Below, piece after piece: positions 37,571 through 47,800 of a stretch of 64,000 bases of DNA. The notes beneath the pieces were generated by a model. That model was not told the DNA's origin and did not search any database. It saw nothing but the letters and a program-made list of their open reading frames with translations. Source of the DNA: JAGQYH01 sp041393015 (GTDB lineage: Bacteria > Bacteroidota > Bacteroidia > Chitinophagales > JADIYW01); the NCBI GenBank assembly GCA_041393015.1, contig JAWKKV010000001.1:310001-374000 (forward strand), written 5' to 3'. The first letter of the stretch is position 1. The number at the start of each line of letters is the position of its first letter. The translations under genes and the position numbers were made by a program.

Positions 37571-37598
37571 GGGGTGTTTATGCGCATTATGAGGGGTA
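37571..37598 (-). promoter_or_regulatory. Direct-repeat box upstream of the 1728-residue gene
   Basis: GGGGTG (37571-37576) and GGGGTA (37593-37598) with a 22-bp period and ATGCGCAT between them, 33 bp upstream of the start. It resembles the GGGGTA pair at 31055-31077, which also encloses ATGCG. Confidence 0.4.
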
Positions 37599-37940
37599 GA
37601 ATGTTTCAGGGCACTAAATCATGATATTCAAATACATTAGGATATTTTATTCCTAAGACTTTGAATAAGCACTTTGCCTCTACTTGAATGTTTTTTCTCT
37701 TTTGTATCCTGGTTGAATACCTAAACTATCGATTGATAGATTGATGACGTAAATATATTTCCAATTAAAACAAACCGCAACTATCAATTGTAAAAAAAAT
37801 CACAAAGCACTGATATTGTTGAACTTGTGTTTTATTATTCTCAATTTATTAACATTGAAAGCAACTTTTTAGGGTTTTATTAGTAATTCAAAATCCTTAA
37901 GAGATGTACTATTTGTTATAAAATCTTTGATTTCTAAAAC
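37599..37940. other. Gene-free spacer, about 340 bp
   Basis: No supportable open frame. It contains AT-rich sequence and a TTTTTAGGGTTTTATTA phrase near 37866 that resembles the terminator leader sequence on the opposite strand, but without a clear stem. Confidence 0.4.
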
Positions 37941-38332
37941 TTATTCTCTTTTAATGAATAAGTCTAGTTCTATTAGCTGAACTGCATTGTTTGCTACTAG
38001 AATTGCATAATCAGTTTGATCTATACCTGAATGGTTCCCAACTACTACATAGCTGATAAAATCATCCGTAATATTATTAGGTGTGTCATTATTGTTAATT
38101 TTAGTTATACCCTTCTTAGACATATTTTCAATAACTAACTCTTGAGTACATAAATTATCTATTGATTTGTTTTGTCCTAAGTCTAAACTAATGTTATAAA
38201 TCTGCTGATCATTAATTTCAATAAATGAATTTTCCTTTAGAATATTTTTAGGAACAACTTGCTCAGATGAAAAGGTTAGAAAGTATAACTAGATATAATA
38301 GATGAAGTAAAATAGATGATTAACATTTTCAT
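37941..38332 (-). pseudogene. Frameshifted gene for a small secreted protein
   Basis: The ATG at 38330-38332 opens a short signal-peptide-like stretch, MKMLIIYFTSSIISSYTF, which ends at a TAA. One frame over, an uninterrupted frame starts before that stop and runs about 114 codons (FLTFSSEQVVPKN, later NMSKKGITKINNNDTP, ending LIELDLFIKRE). A single-base indel near 38280-38290 would join leader and body into one secreted protein of about 130 residues. The body is unlike any family I recognise. Either the gene is recently inactivated or the sequence has an error. Only the last 60 codons have their own ATG, at 38123. Confidence 0.6.
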
Positions 38333-38891
38333 ACACCGAGTTTATTAAATAAAATCGGAGTAATATGTTTCGAAAAAATTGCCTTAAAATAATTAAGTTA
38401 CAATTGACTTAAAAATAGACATTAACTATTGTAATGGCAAGTGGATATCTGATAATGATTTTGAATTTCCAATATCAATTAACTAAGTGCGATTTTAGAA
38501 GTTTATATTGATTGAATAAAGAAGGGCCATCATATAAAGATATACGACAGCCCCTTAAAAACCCTTTAGCGATAAATTTAATTTTTACTTTCTCTTTGAA
38601 AATGACATAGTTTCCCTATCTCATTTTATTCCATCAGTCGCTAACGGATTTAAAATTCTACTTATTATTTATACCTTTTTATGAAATTGTAATAGAGTGT
38701 TTAGGGTTTTTATTACTGCTTCTTTAAGGATGATTAAATGTATCATCTAAAAATGAAAAACACAAGCTTACAACCTAAACTATTTAACATTTAGGTATAT
38801 CTCTTAGAGATTATAATACGTCTTCAGATTTATACTTAGAAATTTACTAGTTATAATTGCCTTTTTGCTAATTTCCTAAAACAACCAAAAT
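38333..38891. other. Gene-free spacer with one hairpin of the AGGGTTTTT type
   Basis: About 560 bp of AT-rich sequence without a supportable gene. At 38523-38566 the minus strand reads AGGGTTTTTAAGGGGCTGTC, which pairs through G-U tolerant bases with GATGGCCCTT and is followed by a short T-run: a divergent copy of the terminator family seen at 30231, 31340 and 32265. It lies 325 bp after the mce stop codon, so it could serve mce or be left from a lost gene. Confidence 0.5.
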
Positions 38892-39296
38892 CTAGTTATC
38901 CATTTTTTGGCAAAGTTCAATTAAAACCCCATTAGTAGTTTTAGGATGAAAGAAGATGACCAATTTGTTTAAGGCGCCCATCATTGGTTTCTCTGAAAGT
39001 GGTTTAAAACCTTCTTCTTTTAGTCTTTCAATTTCCGAATAAATGTCTTCCACCAAAATAGCCGTATGATGAATGCCTTCTCCTTTTTTCTCTAAAAATT
39101 TATGAATAGTACTTGATTCGGAAATTGGATAAAGCAGTTCTACTTTAGTATTGCCAAGCTTAAAAAAAGATACTTTTAAATGTTGAGACTCCACTACTTC
39201 TCTATGAAAGGGTTCTACTCCAAAAAATGTTTTGAAAAGCGATTCTGAAGCCTCTAAATCTTTTACAGCTATACCAATATGGTCAATATTCTTCAC
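38892..39296 (-). CDS. mce: Methylmalonyl-CoA epimerase (VOC superfamily)
   Basis: A 134-residue vicinal-oxygen-chelate protein that interconverts the two epimers of methylmalonyl-CoA, linking propionyl-CoA and succinyl-CoA metabolism. It begins MKNIDHIGIAVKDLEAS; probable metal ligands are His6, His76 or His77 in GEGIHHTAI, and Glu127 in GVLIELCQ. The segment NTKVELLYPISESSTIHKFLEKKG is typical of bacterial epimerases. Length fits. No mutase subunit is adjacent. It is divergent from the cysteine desulfurase gene. Confidence 0.9.
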   Translation of the reverse strand: MKNIDHIGIAVKDLEASESLFKTFFGVEPFHREVVESQHLKVSFFKLGNTKVELLYPISESSTIHKFLEKKGEGIHHTAILVEDIYSEIERLKEEGFKPLSEKPMMGALNKLVIFFHPKTTNGVLIELCQKMDN

Positions 39297-39437
39297 GTTA
39301 ATAATTTTTTGTAAGATAAGTTTTTGTTGAGTTAAAGCTATAAGGATGCATAGAAAAATGGTAATTAATACCCAATTGACTCAGTAAGAAAAAATTATAA
39401 TGAGTAACTTTCAAATTAATTAATAGCTAAACACTCC

Positions 39438-40580
39438 ATGATCTATTTAGATTACAATGCTACTACGCCTATTGATTCTGAAGTTTTAGATGATATGTTG
39501 CCATTTCTAAAAGATAAATTTGGGAATGCATCCAGTATTACTCATCAAGCAGGTTGGTTAGCAAAAGATGGAGTAGAAACTGCCATTGAACAAATCTGTT
39601 CTCTCCTACATTGTGATTCCAAAGAAATTGTTTTTACCTCTGGCGCTACAGAGTCCATTAACATGGCCATCAAAGGTGTCTTTGAGATCTACAAAAGAAA
39701 AGGCAATCATATAATTACTTGTAAAACGGAGCATAAAGCTGTTTTAGATGTTTGTGCATCTATTGAAAAAAAAGGCGGACGAGTTAGTTATTTAAATGTC
39801 GATAAAAATGGATTAGTAGATTTAGAACAATTAAAAAAAGAGATTTCTGATCAAACGATATTGGTTTCCATAATGTATGTGAACAACGAAACTGGAGTCA
39901 TTCAACCTATAGATGAGATAGCCAAGATTGTACATGAGCATAACTCTATATTTATGAGTGATGCCACCCAAGCCGTTGGAAAACTTCCTATCGATTTAGA
40001 AAATGATAGAATTGACTTGATGGCATTTAGTGCACATAAATTTTATGGTCCGAAAGGTGTAGGTGGTTTATATATAAGGCGTAAAAAGCCAAGAGTTATT
40101 TTATCTCCTTTAATAGAAGGAGGCGGTCATCAAAGAGGGTTGCGCTCAGGGACATTGAATGTGCCTGGCATTGTTGGATTAGGTGCTGCTTGTGAGCTTG
40201 CCAATAAGGAAATGCAAGCAAATGAAGAAAAAGTTAGAAGATTACGCAATCTTTTAGAGTCTAAATTTAGTTTCTTGCCGGATGTTATGTTTAATGGCAG
40301 CGGCACAAATCGATTATACAACGTTAGTAACATTTGTTTTAAAGGTGTTTCTTCTGAACAGATTATCAATGCTGTTAAATCAAAGGTTGCCCTGTCTACC
40401 GGATCTGCTTGTACCTCAGAAAACCAGCAACCTTCTCATGTTTTAACTGCTATGGGATTAAGCCCATCTGAATCTCATGCCTCATTGCGTTTTAGTTTAG
40501 GAAAATATACGACAGAATTAGAAATTGATGATACCGCTCATCTAATCATTGAAAAGGTGAAATCTGTTAGATCATCTTAA
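39438..40580 (+). CDS. Cysteine desulfurase (NifS/IscS class)
   Basis: A 380-residue PLP enzyme that takes sulfur from cysteine for Fe-S clusters and tRNA thiolation. It begins MIYLDYNATTPIDSEVLDDM. The PLP lysine is Lys201 (SAHKFYGPKGVGG), and the sulfur-carrying cysteine is Cys325 in STGSACTSENQQPSH, the long flexible loop of group I (IscS/NifS) enzymes. It precedes an IscA-type gene by 88 bp on the same strand, so the two probably work together. No iscU or suf genes are in the window, so it is not placed in a full operon and I do not assign iscS. Confidence 0.93.
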   Translation: MIYLDYNATTPIDSEVLDDMLPFLKDKFGNASSITHQAGWLAKDGVETAIEQICSLLHCDSKEIVFTSGATESINMAIKGVFEIYKRKGNHIITCKTEHKAVLDVCASIEKKGGRVSYLNVDKNGLVDLEQLKKEISDQTILVSIMYVNNETGVIQPIDEIAKIVHEHNSIFMSDATQAVGKLPIDLENDRIDLMAFSAHKFYGPKGVGGLYIRRKKPRVILSPLIEGGGHQRGLRSGTLNVPGIVGLGAACELANKEMQANEEKVRRLRNLLESKFSFLPDVMFNGSGTNRLYNVSNICFKGVSSEQIINAVKSKVALSTGSACTSENQQPSHVLTAMGLSPSESHASLRFSLGKYTTELEIDDTAHLIIEKVKSVRSS

Positions 40581-40630
40581 TTTTATCTTGAAACAAAAAA
40601 TCTTTATGCAGCGTTGAACTCTAAAGTTTA

Positions 40631-40638
40631 TACCTTTG
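40631..40638 (+). promoter_or_regulatory. -7 element upstream of the IscA-type gene
   Basis: TACCTTTG fits TAnnTTTG and lies 31 bp before the start codon. The nearest TTG is only 14 bp upstream, shorter than the usual spacer, so support is weak. Confidence 0.35.
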
Positions 40639-40668
40639 TTTAACAATTGAAAGTAAGAATAGGATATA

Positions 40669-40995
40669 ATGATTTTTATAAGTGATAATGCGAAAAAGAG
40701 AGTAGAGAAAATCATTGAAAAAGATGGTTTAAGTGCTGATCATTTTGTGAGAGTATCCGTTACAAGTGGCGGATGTTCAGGTTTAAGCTACGATATGTCT
40801 TTCGATGATAATATTAAATCGGGTGATGAGGTTTTTGAAGACAAAGGCATGAAATTAGTGACTGATGCAAAAAGTATGCTTTACCTGATAGGTACAACAT
40901 TAGATTTTTCTGATGGATTAGATGGCAAAGGATTCTACTTCAACAATCCAAATGCCAATAGAACTTGTAGCTGCGGCGAGAGTTTTAGTTTATAA
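40669..40995 (+). CDS. A-type iron-sulfur cluster carrier (IscA/SufA/ErpA family)
   Basis: A 108-residue HesB/IscA protein that receives and delivers Fe-S clusters in the cytoplasm. The three conserved cysteines are present: Cys36 in TSGGCSGLSYD, and Cys100 and Cys102 in NRTCSCGESFSL. Length is normal. The gene follows the cysteine desulfurase gene by 88 bp; a TACCTTTG box in the gap may give it its own promoter as well. Which A-type subfamily it belongs to cannot be settled by eye. Confidence 0.93.
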   Translation: MIFISDNAKKRVEKIIEKDGLSADHFVRVSVTSGGCSGLSYDMSFDDNIKSGDEVFEDKGMKLVTDAKSMLYLIGTTLDFSDGLDGKGFYFNNPNANRTCSCGESFSL

Positions 40996-41118
40996 TAACT
41001 TATACAAGTTATTGAGCATTTTGAATTTCTAACGATATTTATATCTGTAACGAATTGATTTACAAAACCTTACAAACACTTACTGTATAATGCTTTACAA
41101 TTTCATAGAGATTTTGTC

Positions 41119-41150
41119 TTGATATTTGACAAAAGATACTTCTAATATTG
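41119..41150 (+). promoter_or_regulatory. Candidate promoter for the secreted DUF3604 protein
   Basis: TTG (41119-41121), a 21-base spacer and TAATATTG (41143-41150, one mismatch to TAnnTTTG) lie 16 bp before the start codon. Confidence 0.45.
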
Positions 41151-41166
41151 TACAAACATTTTTGAA

Positions 41167-43389
41167 ATGAGGACTATCCTGTTTTCTCTATTATCACTGT
41201 GCTTCACTTTTTGTAAAGCGCAATTCGAATTTAATATTTCTCCGGAAACGACAACTGTCAGTTCAAAATACTTGTTTCAACTTAGTATTCTCAATTCTTC
41301 GGATACAATACCTGTAGGTACTCAATTTAAATTAATGCTTCCAGGAATTATGGAACCAGTTTTATGGCCGGTTTTCTCTAACATTTCCTCTAATGTTACA
41401 GGGAATGCACAACTAGCCATACAAAGTTTAAAACCTGCTTTAAATGAAAAGCCTCCAATTTGGCCGCATGACAATCATCCTAAAATTATTACTTATGAAG
41501 TAAAATTCAATCCTATTTTACCTGGTGACATTATTAATATGAAGATTGGTACAGGCAACAAAAAAGTAAGTGTAAGTTATACTGCAGGTTATGATCTTTT
41601 TAAACTAGCCATTGTAAAAAATGGTGTTTGGGAAGAAATAAACACCTTTGAATTTAAGATAAATGCTAGTAACCAAAATAAGATTGTAATAATTGCTCCA
41701 AGTGTGGTTAAAACCGGAGAAGAAGTTTTATTAAAAATGGTAGCCTTAGACGATCTTAACAATAGAGTTTTAAATTATACAGGTTTATATCAATTAAATA
41801 TCTCTGATAATTCTGCTATTCATCCTCAAACCGTAGAATTTACCACTTCGGATAGTGGTTATCTTGAAATACCCATCACCTTTAATACTGACGGCTTTTT
41901 TAATTGTTCCGCTACTTTGTACAACGAACAAACTCCAACGTCAAAAAATTATTCCTCTAATTTCTCTTGGGTGCAAAACGAACCTTCGCATTATATCTAT
42001 TGGGGAGATTTACATAGCCATTCACAAATGAGTAAGGATGCTGTAGGCTTCCTTCCTTTTGAGTATGCTAAATATACTTCTTGCTTAGATTTTTATGCCA
42101 ATTCAGAACATATTGATGGCTTTGGTAATAATATTTTGGGTATTGACTCTTTGGAATGGGCGTATATAAAAAACAAGGTTACCAATTTTCATGAACCTTA
42201 TAAATTCATTTCTATATTGGCGTACGAAGCCACTTATAAAGCCGAAGAAGGTGGAAATCATATTGCCTATTTTAATGTATTAGATGAGCATATTGATGAT
42301 GTACCTAGAATTTCTTTAGAAGATTCACCCGAGATATGGGATTTTTGGGAACAGTTAGACGAGCTTCCAAATACTGTTGAAGCCTTAGCTTGGCCGCATT
42401 TCACTGGTAGGGATCAGTTTCTTGACACTAGCAATTTAGTTACATTAGTGGGTGAAGATTATTATTCACCTTATCGTGCTTTGTATGAGATGTATTCCAG
42501 TCATGGTCAAAGCGAGTATTATCAACCCAATCATCAATTAACTAGGAATCACAAAGCATTTTGGTTTGTTCAAGATGCGTTAGCTGAAGGGGAAAGAATT
42601 GGTTTTATTGCGGCTAGTGACAATCACAATGCCAAACCAGGACAAAATGGGAACGGTATTGGAGCCGTTATTTCCAATGAGTTATCGAGAGAAGCGTTAT
42701 TTAATTCTTTTAAAAATAGACTCACATATGGTTCTACCGGAGATAGAGTTATTATTGATTTTAAAGGCAATGGACATCCAATGGGCAGTGAAATTGATCT
42801 TATCGAAGAAGCTGTTCCTAATTTTGACATTTTAATTCATGGAACTGATACTATTGAGTTCATTGAGTTGATGAAATGGGATTTTGTAAATAACAATTAT
42901 GGTAATGATGTTCATCCTGACTTTGAAATCGCGGCAAGATGGACACCCAATAATAGCATGTTTGTGGATACAAGCTTTGTCGATTCAACTTTTACTAGAA
43001 ACTCTGTTTACTATATTCGTGTTAAACAACACAACAGAACAGGAAATGTACCCTCTTGGGCTTGGTCAAGTCCTATTTGGGTAAATGGCGAAACAACATT
43101 ATCGTCCGTTATTCAAAATTCGTTTATTGAAGGTATGAATATCTATCCTAGTTTAACCACTACAACAATTCCCATTGCAATAGTTATTACCTCTCTACAG
43201 ACAACAAACGTACAGCTTAAAGTATATGATATTCTTGCTAGGGAAGTATATCAAGCAGAAGAAGAAATCAGTAAAGGCAATAATCTAATTAACCTAACTA
43301 CTGAACCTTTTTCCAGTGGAAGATATTTTATTTCAATAGAAGATCAATCAGGTAAAAAACTTGCTGTTAAATCATTTATCGTGCAATAA
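41167..43389 (+). CDS. Secreted DUF3604 (PHP-like) protein with T9SS sorting domain
   Basis: A 740-residue protein with a signal peptide (cleavage near CKAQ), an N-terminal all-beta region, a DUF3604 domain and a T9SS type A sorting domain. The DUF3604 part shows metal-binding patterns of PHP-type hydrolases: YWGDLHSHSQMSKDA, YANSEHIDGFG, AWPHFTGRDQF and FIAASDNHNAKPG. The C-terminus reads MNIYPSLTTTT, then LKVYDILAREVYQAEE and SGRYFISIED. It acts outside the cell; the reaction is unknown, although phosphoesterase-like chemistry would fit the fold. It ends 15 bp from the convergent glyA gene. Confidence 0.88.
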   Translation: MRTILFSLLSLCFTFCKAQFEFNISPETTTVSSKYLFQLSILNSSDTIPVGTQFKLMLPGIMEPVLWPVFSNISSNVTGNAQLAIQSLKPALNEKPPIWPHDNHPKIITYEVKFNPILPGDIINMKIGTGNKKVSVSYTAGYDLFKLAIVKNGVWEEINTFEFKINASNQNKIVIIAPSVVKTGEEVLLKMVALDDLNNRVLNYTGLYQLNISDNSAIHPQTVEFTTSDSGYLEIPITFNTDGFFNCSATLYNEQTPTSKNYSSNFSWVQNEPSHYIYWGDLHSHSQMSKDAVGFLPFEYAKYTSCLDFYANSEHIDGFGNNILGIDSLEWAYIKNKVTNFHEPYKFISILAYEATYKAEEGGNHIAYFNVLDEHIDDVPRISLEDSPEIWDFWEQLDELPNTVEALAWPHFTGRDQFLDTSNLVTLVGEDYYSPYRALYEMYSSHGQSEYYQPNHQLTRNHKAFWFVQDALAEGERIGFIAASDNHNAKPGQNGNGIGAVISNELSREALFNSFKNRLTYGSTGDRVIIDFKGNGHPMGSEIDLIEEAVPNFDILIHGTDTIEFIELMKWDFVNNNYGNDVHPDFEIAARWTPNNSMFVDTSFVDSTFTRNSVYYIRVKQHNRTGNVPSWAWSSPIWVNGETTLSSVIQNSFIEGMNIYPSLTTTTIPIAIVITSLQTTNVQLKVYDILAREVYQAEEEISKGNNLINLTTEPFSSGRYFISIEDQSGKKLAVKSFIVQ

Positions 43390-43404
43390 AAAAGGCTTTA
43401 ATGA

Positions 43405-44673
43405 TTAGTATAATGGAAATTTCTCCATTTTCTCATTCACTTGCTTTCTAATGCCTTCAATAAGTTTTTCATCTTCTTCATTCATTAAGATCTGATCGAT
43501 CCAATCTACGATTTGAAGCATATCTTCTTCAATTAAACCTCTAGTAGTTACAGCAGCCGTTCCAATTCTAATGCCCGAAGTAATAAACGGTGAACGATCA
43601 TCAAATGGCACCATATTCTTGTTAACGGTAATATCTGCTTCTCCTAAAAGTCTTTCAGCTTTCTTACCAGAAATACCTTTATTTCTTAAATCAATTAGCA
43701 TCAAATGGTTGTCTGTACCACCAGAAGTTAGGTGATATCCTCTATTGACAAACTCATCTGCCATTACTGTTGCATTCTTCATTACTTGTTTAGCATAATT
43801 GCCAAACTCATCAGTTAATGCCTCACCAAAAGCAACTGCTTTGGCTGCAATTACATGCTCTAAAGGTCCTCCTTGCATTCCCGGAAAAACCCCTGAATTT
43901 AAAATACTACTCATTAATCTAACCTCTCCTTTTGGCGTTGCTTTTCCCCAAGGATTTTCAAAATCTTTGCCCATCATAATAATTCCACCTCTTGGTCCAC
44001 GAAGTGTTTTATGAGTGGTAGAAGTTACAATATGACAATGCGGCATTGGATCGTTCAACAAGCCCTTTGCAATTAAACCTGCAGGATGAGCAATGTCTGC
44101 TAAAAGAATAGCCCCCACTTGATCTGCAATAGCTCTAAATCTTTTATAGTCCCAATCTCTTGGATAAGCTGAAGCGCCACAAATAATCATTTTAGGTTGG
44201 TGTTCTTTAGCTAATGCTTCAACTTTATCCATATTGATTAAACCAGTGTCCTTTTCAACTCCATAGAAAAATGGATTGTACACTATTCCCGAATAATTAA
44301 CAGGTGATCCATGAGATAAATGTCCTCCATGAGAAAGATCGAATCCAAGAATATTATCACCTGCTTCTAAACATGCTAAAAATACAGCAGCATTTGCTTG
44401 AGCTCCAGAGTGAGGTTGAACATTCGCATATTCTGCATTAAAAAGTTGCTTGAGTCTATCAATCGCTAATTGCTCGATTTGATCAACCACTTCACATCCA
44501 CCATAATACCTTTTACCAGGGTAACCTTCTGCATACTTATTAGTTAAACAACTTCCCATGGCTTCCATTACTTGCTTACTTGTAAAGTTCTCTGAAGCAA
44601 TTAATTCAATTCCAACTCTTTGTCTATACAACTCATCATTGATGTAACTAAAAACAGTAGTATCTCTTTTCAT
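43405..44673 (-). CDS. glyA: Serine hydroxymethyltransferase
   Basis: A 422-residue PLP enzyme that converts serine and tetrahydrofolate to glycine and methylene-tetrahydrofolate. I start at the ATG at 44671-44673 (MKRDTTVFSYINDELYRQRV); the frame is open 15 codons further up, but a TATCTTCG promoter-like box (44695-44702) lies in that extension. Diagnostic segments are GIELIASENFTSKQVMEAMG, the NVQPHSGAQANAAVF region and the PLP lysine in STTHKTLRGPRGG. Its partner in glycine metabolism, gcvH, lies 19 kb away in this window. Downstream it is convergent with the DUF3604 gene. Confidence 0.96.
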   Translation of the reverse strand: MKRDTTVFSYINDELYRQRVGIELIASENFTSKQVMEAMGSCLTNKYAEGYPGKRYYGGCEVVDQIEQLAIDRLKQLFNAEYANVQPHSGAQANAAVFLACLEAGDNILGFDLSHGGHLSHGSPVNYSGIVYNPFFYGVEKDTGLINMDKVEALAKEHQPKMIICGASAYPRDWDYKRFRAIADQVGAILLADIAHPAGLIAKGLLNDPMPHCHIVTSTTHKTLRGPRGGIIMMGKDFENPWGKATPKGEVRLMSSILNSGVFPGMQGGPLEHVIAAKAVAFGEALTDEFGNYAKQVMKNATVMADEFVNRGYHLTSGGTDNHLMLIDLRNKGISGKKAERLLGEADITVNKNMVPFDDRSPFITSGIRIGTAAVTTRGLIEEDMLQIVDWIDQILMNEEDEKLIEGIRKQVNEKMEKFPLY

Positions 44674-44751
44674 CTGTATTTTTTCTTTATAAGGCGAAGA
44701 TAAAGCATTACCAAACATAATTTGTGATAATTACAACCTCTTTATAAACAA

Positions 44752-44780
44752 AAGCGACTTGCCGGTTAGACAAGTCGCTT
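44752..44780 (-). terminator. Hairpin terminator behind the second M43 protease gene
   Basis: AAGCGACTTG (44752-44761) and CAAGTCGCTT (44771-44780) form a 10-bp stem 28 bp downstream of the protease stop codon; on the minus strand it is followed by TTTGTTTATAAA. Confidence 0.75.
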
Positions 44781-44807
44781 TGCACTTTTAAACTTTATAA
44801 ACATGGA

Positions 44808-47800
44808 TTATTCCACTACTAATTTCTTAGTTGTGTATCCTTCTGCTGTTTGTAATCTTACTAAGTAAACACCTGCAGCAAATTCTTTTATATCCACTCG
44901 TTTCGCACTACCACCATCAATGATTTGATTACTCATCAACTCACCAATTTGGTTGTATATTTTCACATCAACTTGTCCTTTAACACTACTTAGTTGAAGC
45001 TCAAAATAATCGCTAGCTGGATTTGGATACATAGTAATCGCAACATTTAAATCATCAAATATTGAACTTGCCACATCCGTGGTAGAACATTCTTCATCAG
45101 AACATGCTACTGCAATTGCATTGAAAGCACAAACTACGTAGCAATATTCAGTTGCTGACTGTAAGTTGAAATCAGTGTAAGCATTAACATTCGGACCAAC
45201 AGTTGCAACAGTTGTATAAGGACCGCCTGAAGCTAAAGCTCTCTTAATTTGGTAACCTTCTTCTACAATTGAATTGTCAGACCATCCTAGTGCAATATTA
45301 ACACCTACCGTTGTTGCAGTTAAATTAGTTGGTGCATTGATTTCTGTTGTAGCATCATCTAAATTACTTTCAACTGTATCTAAATCATTGAACGCACATA
45401 CTTGGTAAGTATAAGTTGTGGTTTCTTCTAAGAATTCATCTAAGTAATAATTTTGATTTGCAGTTAATACATTAATAACTGTGAAAGTTGCAAAACCATC
45501 ATCAGAACGTTTGATTAAGAAACCATCTTCTGTAGTAGAAAGATCATCCCAGTGTAATTCAATAGATGTTCCGTTGGTAGCACTTAATGTTGCCACTAAT
45601 CCGCTAACCACTAGAATAGGTTCTGTTGTTTCAGAATCTTCGTTTGAACATGCTCTTGCTTTTTCATTGTAAGCACAAACTTGATAAGTATAAGTAGTTA
45701 CACCACTTAAGCCTTCATCAGTGTAAGATGTTGCATCCGCTCCTAAAGTAGCAATCACAACAAAATCTCCAGATCCTGATTTTCTTAAAACTTCGTAAGC
45801 TGCTTCTTTTCCTGAATTATCAACCCAAGTCAAATCAATATTGTTTGTACCATTTAAAGTAGCAGTTAATTCAGTTGGGTTAAATAACCAACCTTCAATT
45901 TTAATATCATCAACAAAAGTATTGTTTCCAAAGAACCCATCATTGAATAGTTCTAGTTTAACACTACTAAAGTCGTTTAATGAACTTAAATCAACCGTTT
46001 CTTCTCTCCACTCACTAGCATTAGCAGGAATAAATTCACCACCAGTTCCAGGAACAGTATATAAAGGATCTGCGTCAAAATCGTATTTGCTCCAAACTTC
46101 TGTCCATGAACTAGCACAGTCAGTTGAGTAATTGATTACTAAACCTTCGTTTTCGAAAGTACTAAATCTACCATGAGCCACATCAAATGTCATTGCAATT
46201 TGATCGTACCAAGACATATCAAATGAAGGTGTTTGCATGGATGCTTTTAATCCAGAAACGCCCCAGTTATCAGCAAACATAGAACCTAATAAAGGATCTG
46301 TACTTACTATTGCTTGCTCCCAAAGAGAGTTTGTCCATCCAACTGGAGGGAAAGCAGCCGCTGAAAAATCTTGCGTATAAGTTAAATCATAAGGTACTTC
46401 AATTGAAATTTGAACTACATAATCGTCAGAAACAGATCCATCACTTACGACTAATTCAACTTCATAAATACCCGGCTCATCAAATGATACAGCTGGAGGT
46501 GTTTGTCCACTATATGTTGCTGGTGAAGCAGTACCTGTTCCATTCACATCAAAATTCCATTCCCAGCTAGTAATAGTTGTATTAGCACCAGGAGTAGATT
46601 GATCTGTGAAAGTGATAGCACTTCCAACACATCCACTGGCAGCGTCGGTTACAAAGTATGCGAATACTTCATCATCAGCTACTAATTCTGCATCTACATT
46701 AATATTATCAAGGTATAATTGGTTACCAAAAGCACCTCTATTCTCAAATCTCAATTTCACATTATCATTCCCTTTCAAGAAAGTAACATCAATTTCTTCT
46801 TTTCTCCAATCATCATCACTTGCAGGTGCAAATTCTCCACCAGCACCACCTTCAACAGTATATAAAGGATTTAATGGATCACCATCATCTTTTCTCCAAA
46901 GTGGCGTCCAAGAAGCACCACAATCTAAAGAATAAGAGATTTGTAATGTATCATATAAATTTCCAAAAAGACCAGCATAATAAGTGTGTGCTAAATCAAA
47001 ACTGAAAGTTGCTCTACCTACTGCAGAAAAATCTAAAGATGGTAAAGTAAGATCAGCTACAAGATCTTCTTCATTAAAGTTATCTGCTACTACACCATAT
47101 GTAGAACCTCCAAATGCTACGAATGAACTTAACCATCCATCATCAGCAGTTAAATCACCCGGAAATGCACCAGATTCAAAATCTTCTGCATAAGGTAATG
47201 GAAGTGCACCTCCAACATCTAAGTCTAAAGTATAAGTATCAGAAGTTCCTGCTATTACACTACTTACTGTTAACTCAACAGTATAAATTCCACTTGATCC
47301 AAAAGAAACACTTGGAGGAGTTGCTCCTGTAAATGAAGCTGGAGTTGCAGAACCTGTGCTGTTAGCATCAAAATCCCATTGGTAAACTGCATCCGTTACG
47401 GCTGCACCTACTGTAGAAGTATTTGTAAAGTTAGCAGACTGTCCAACGCAGATTACATCAACATCTGATGTAAATTCAGCTTCGATTGAATTAGGATCAA
47501 CTGTAATTCCTTTAATTTGAATATTATCAATGTAAGTATCGTTACCCCAATCACTTATACCGTGGAATCTTACTCTTACATTTCCATTTCCTTTATAACT
47601 AGTTAAATCAATTTCCTCAGCTCTCCACTCATCACTTGCAGGTTCCCAACCTAAAGCAGTTGATTGTGCAGTATAAAACGGAACCGCATCAGAATCTAAT
47701 TTTTTCCAAATTTCTGTCCAAGTAGCACCACAGTCTGTTGAAATCTCTACTGCTAATCCTTCATTTTCACCAAAACCGCCACCATAGTAAGCGTGGGCTA

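Noticed and set aside
44674..44718. Longer N-terminus for serine hydroxymethyltransferase
   Set aside because: The extension contains a TATCTTCG promoter-like box and no family residues.
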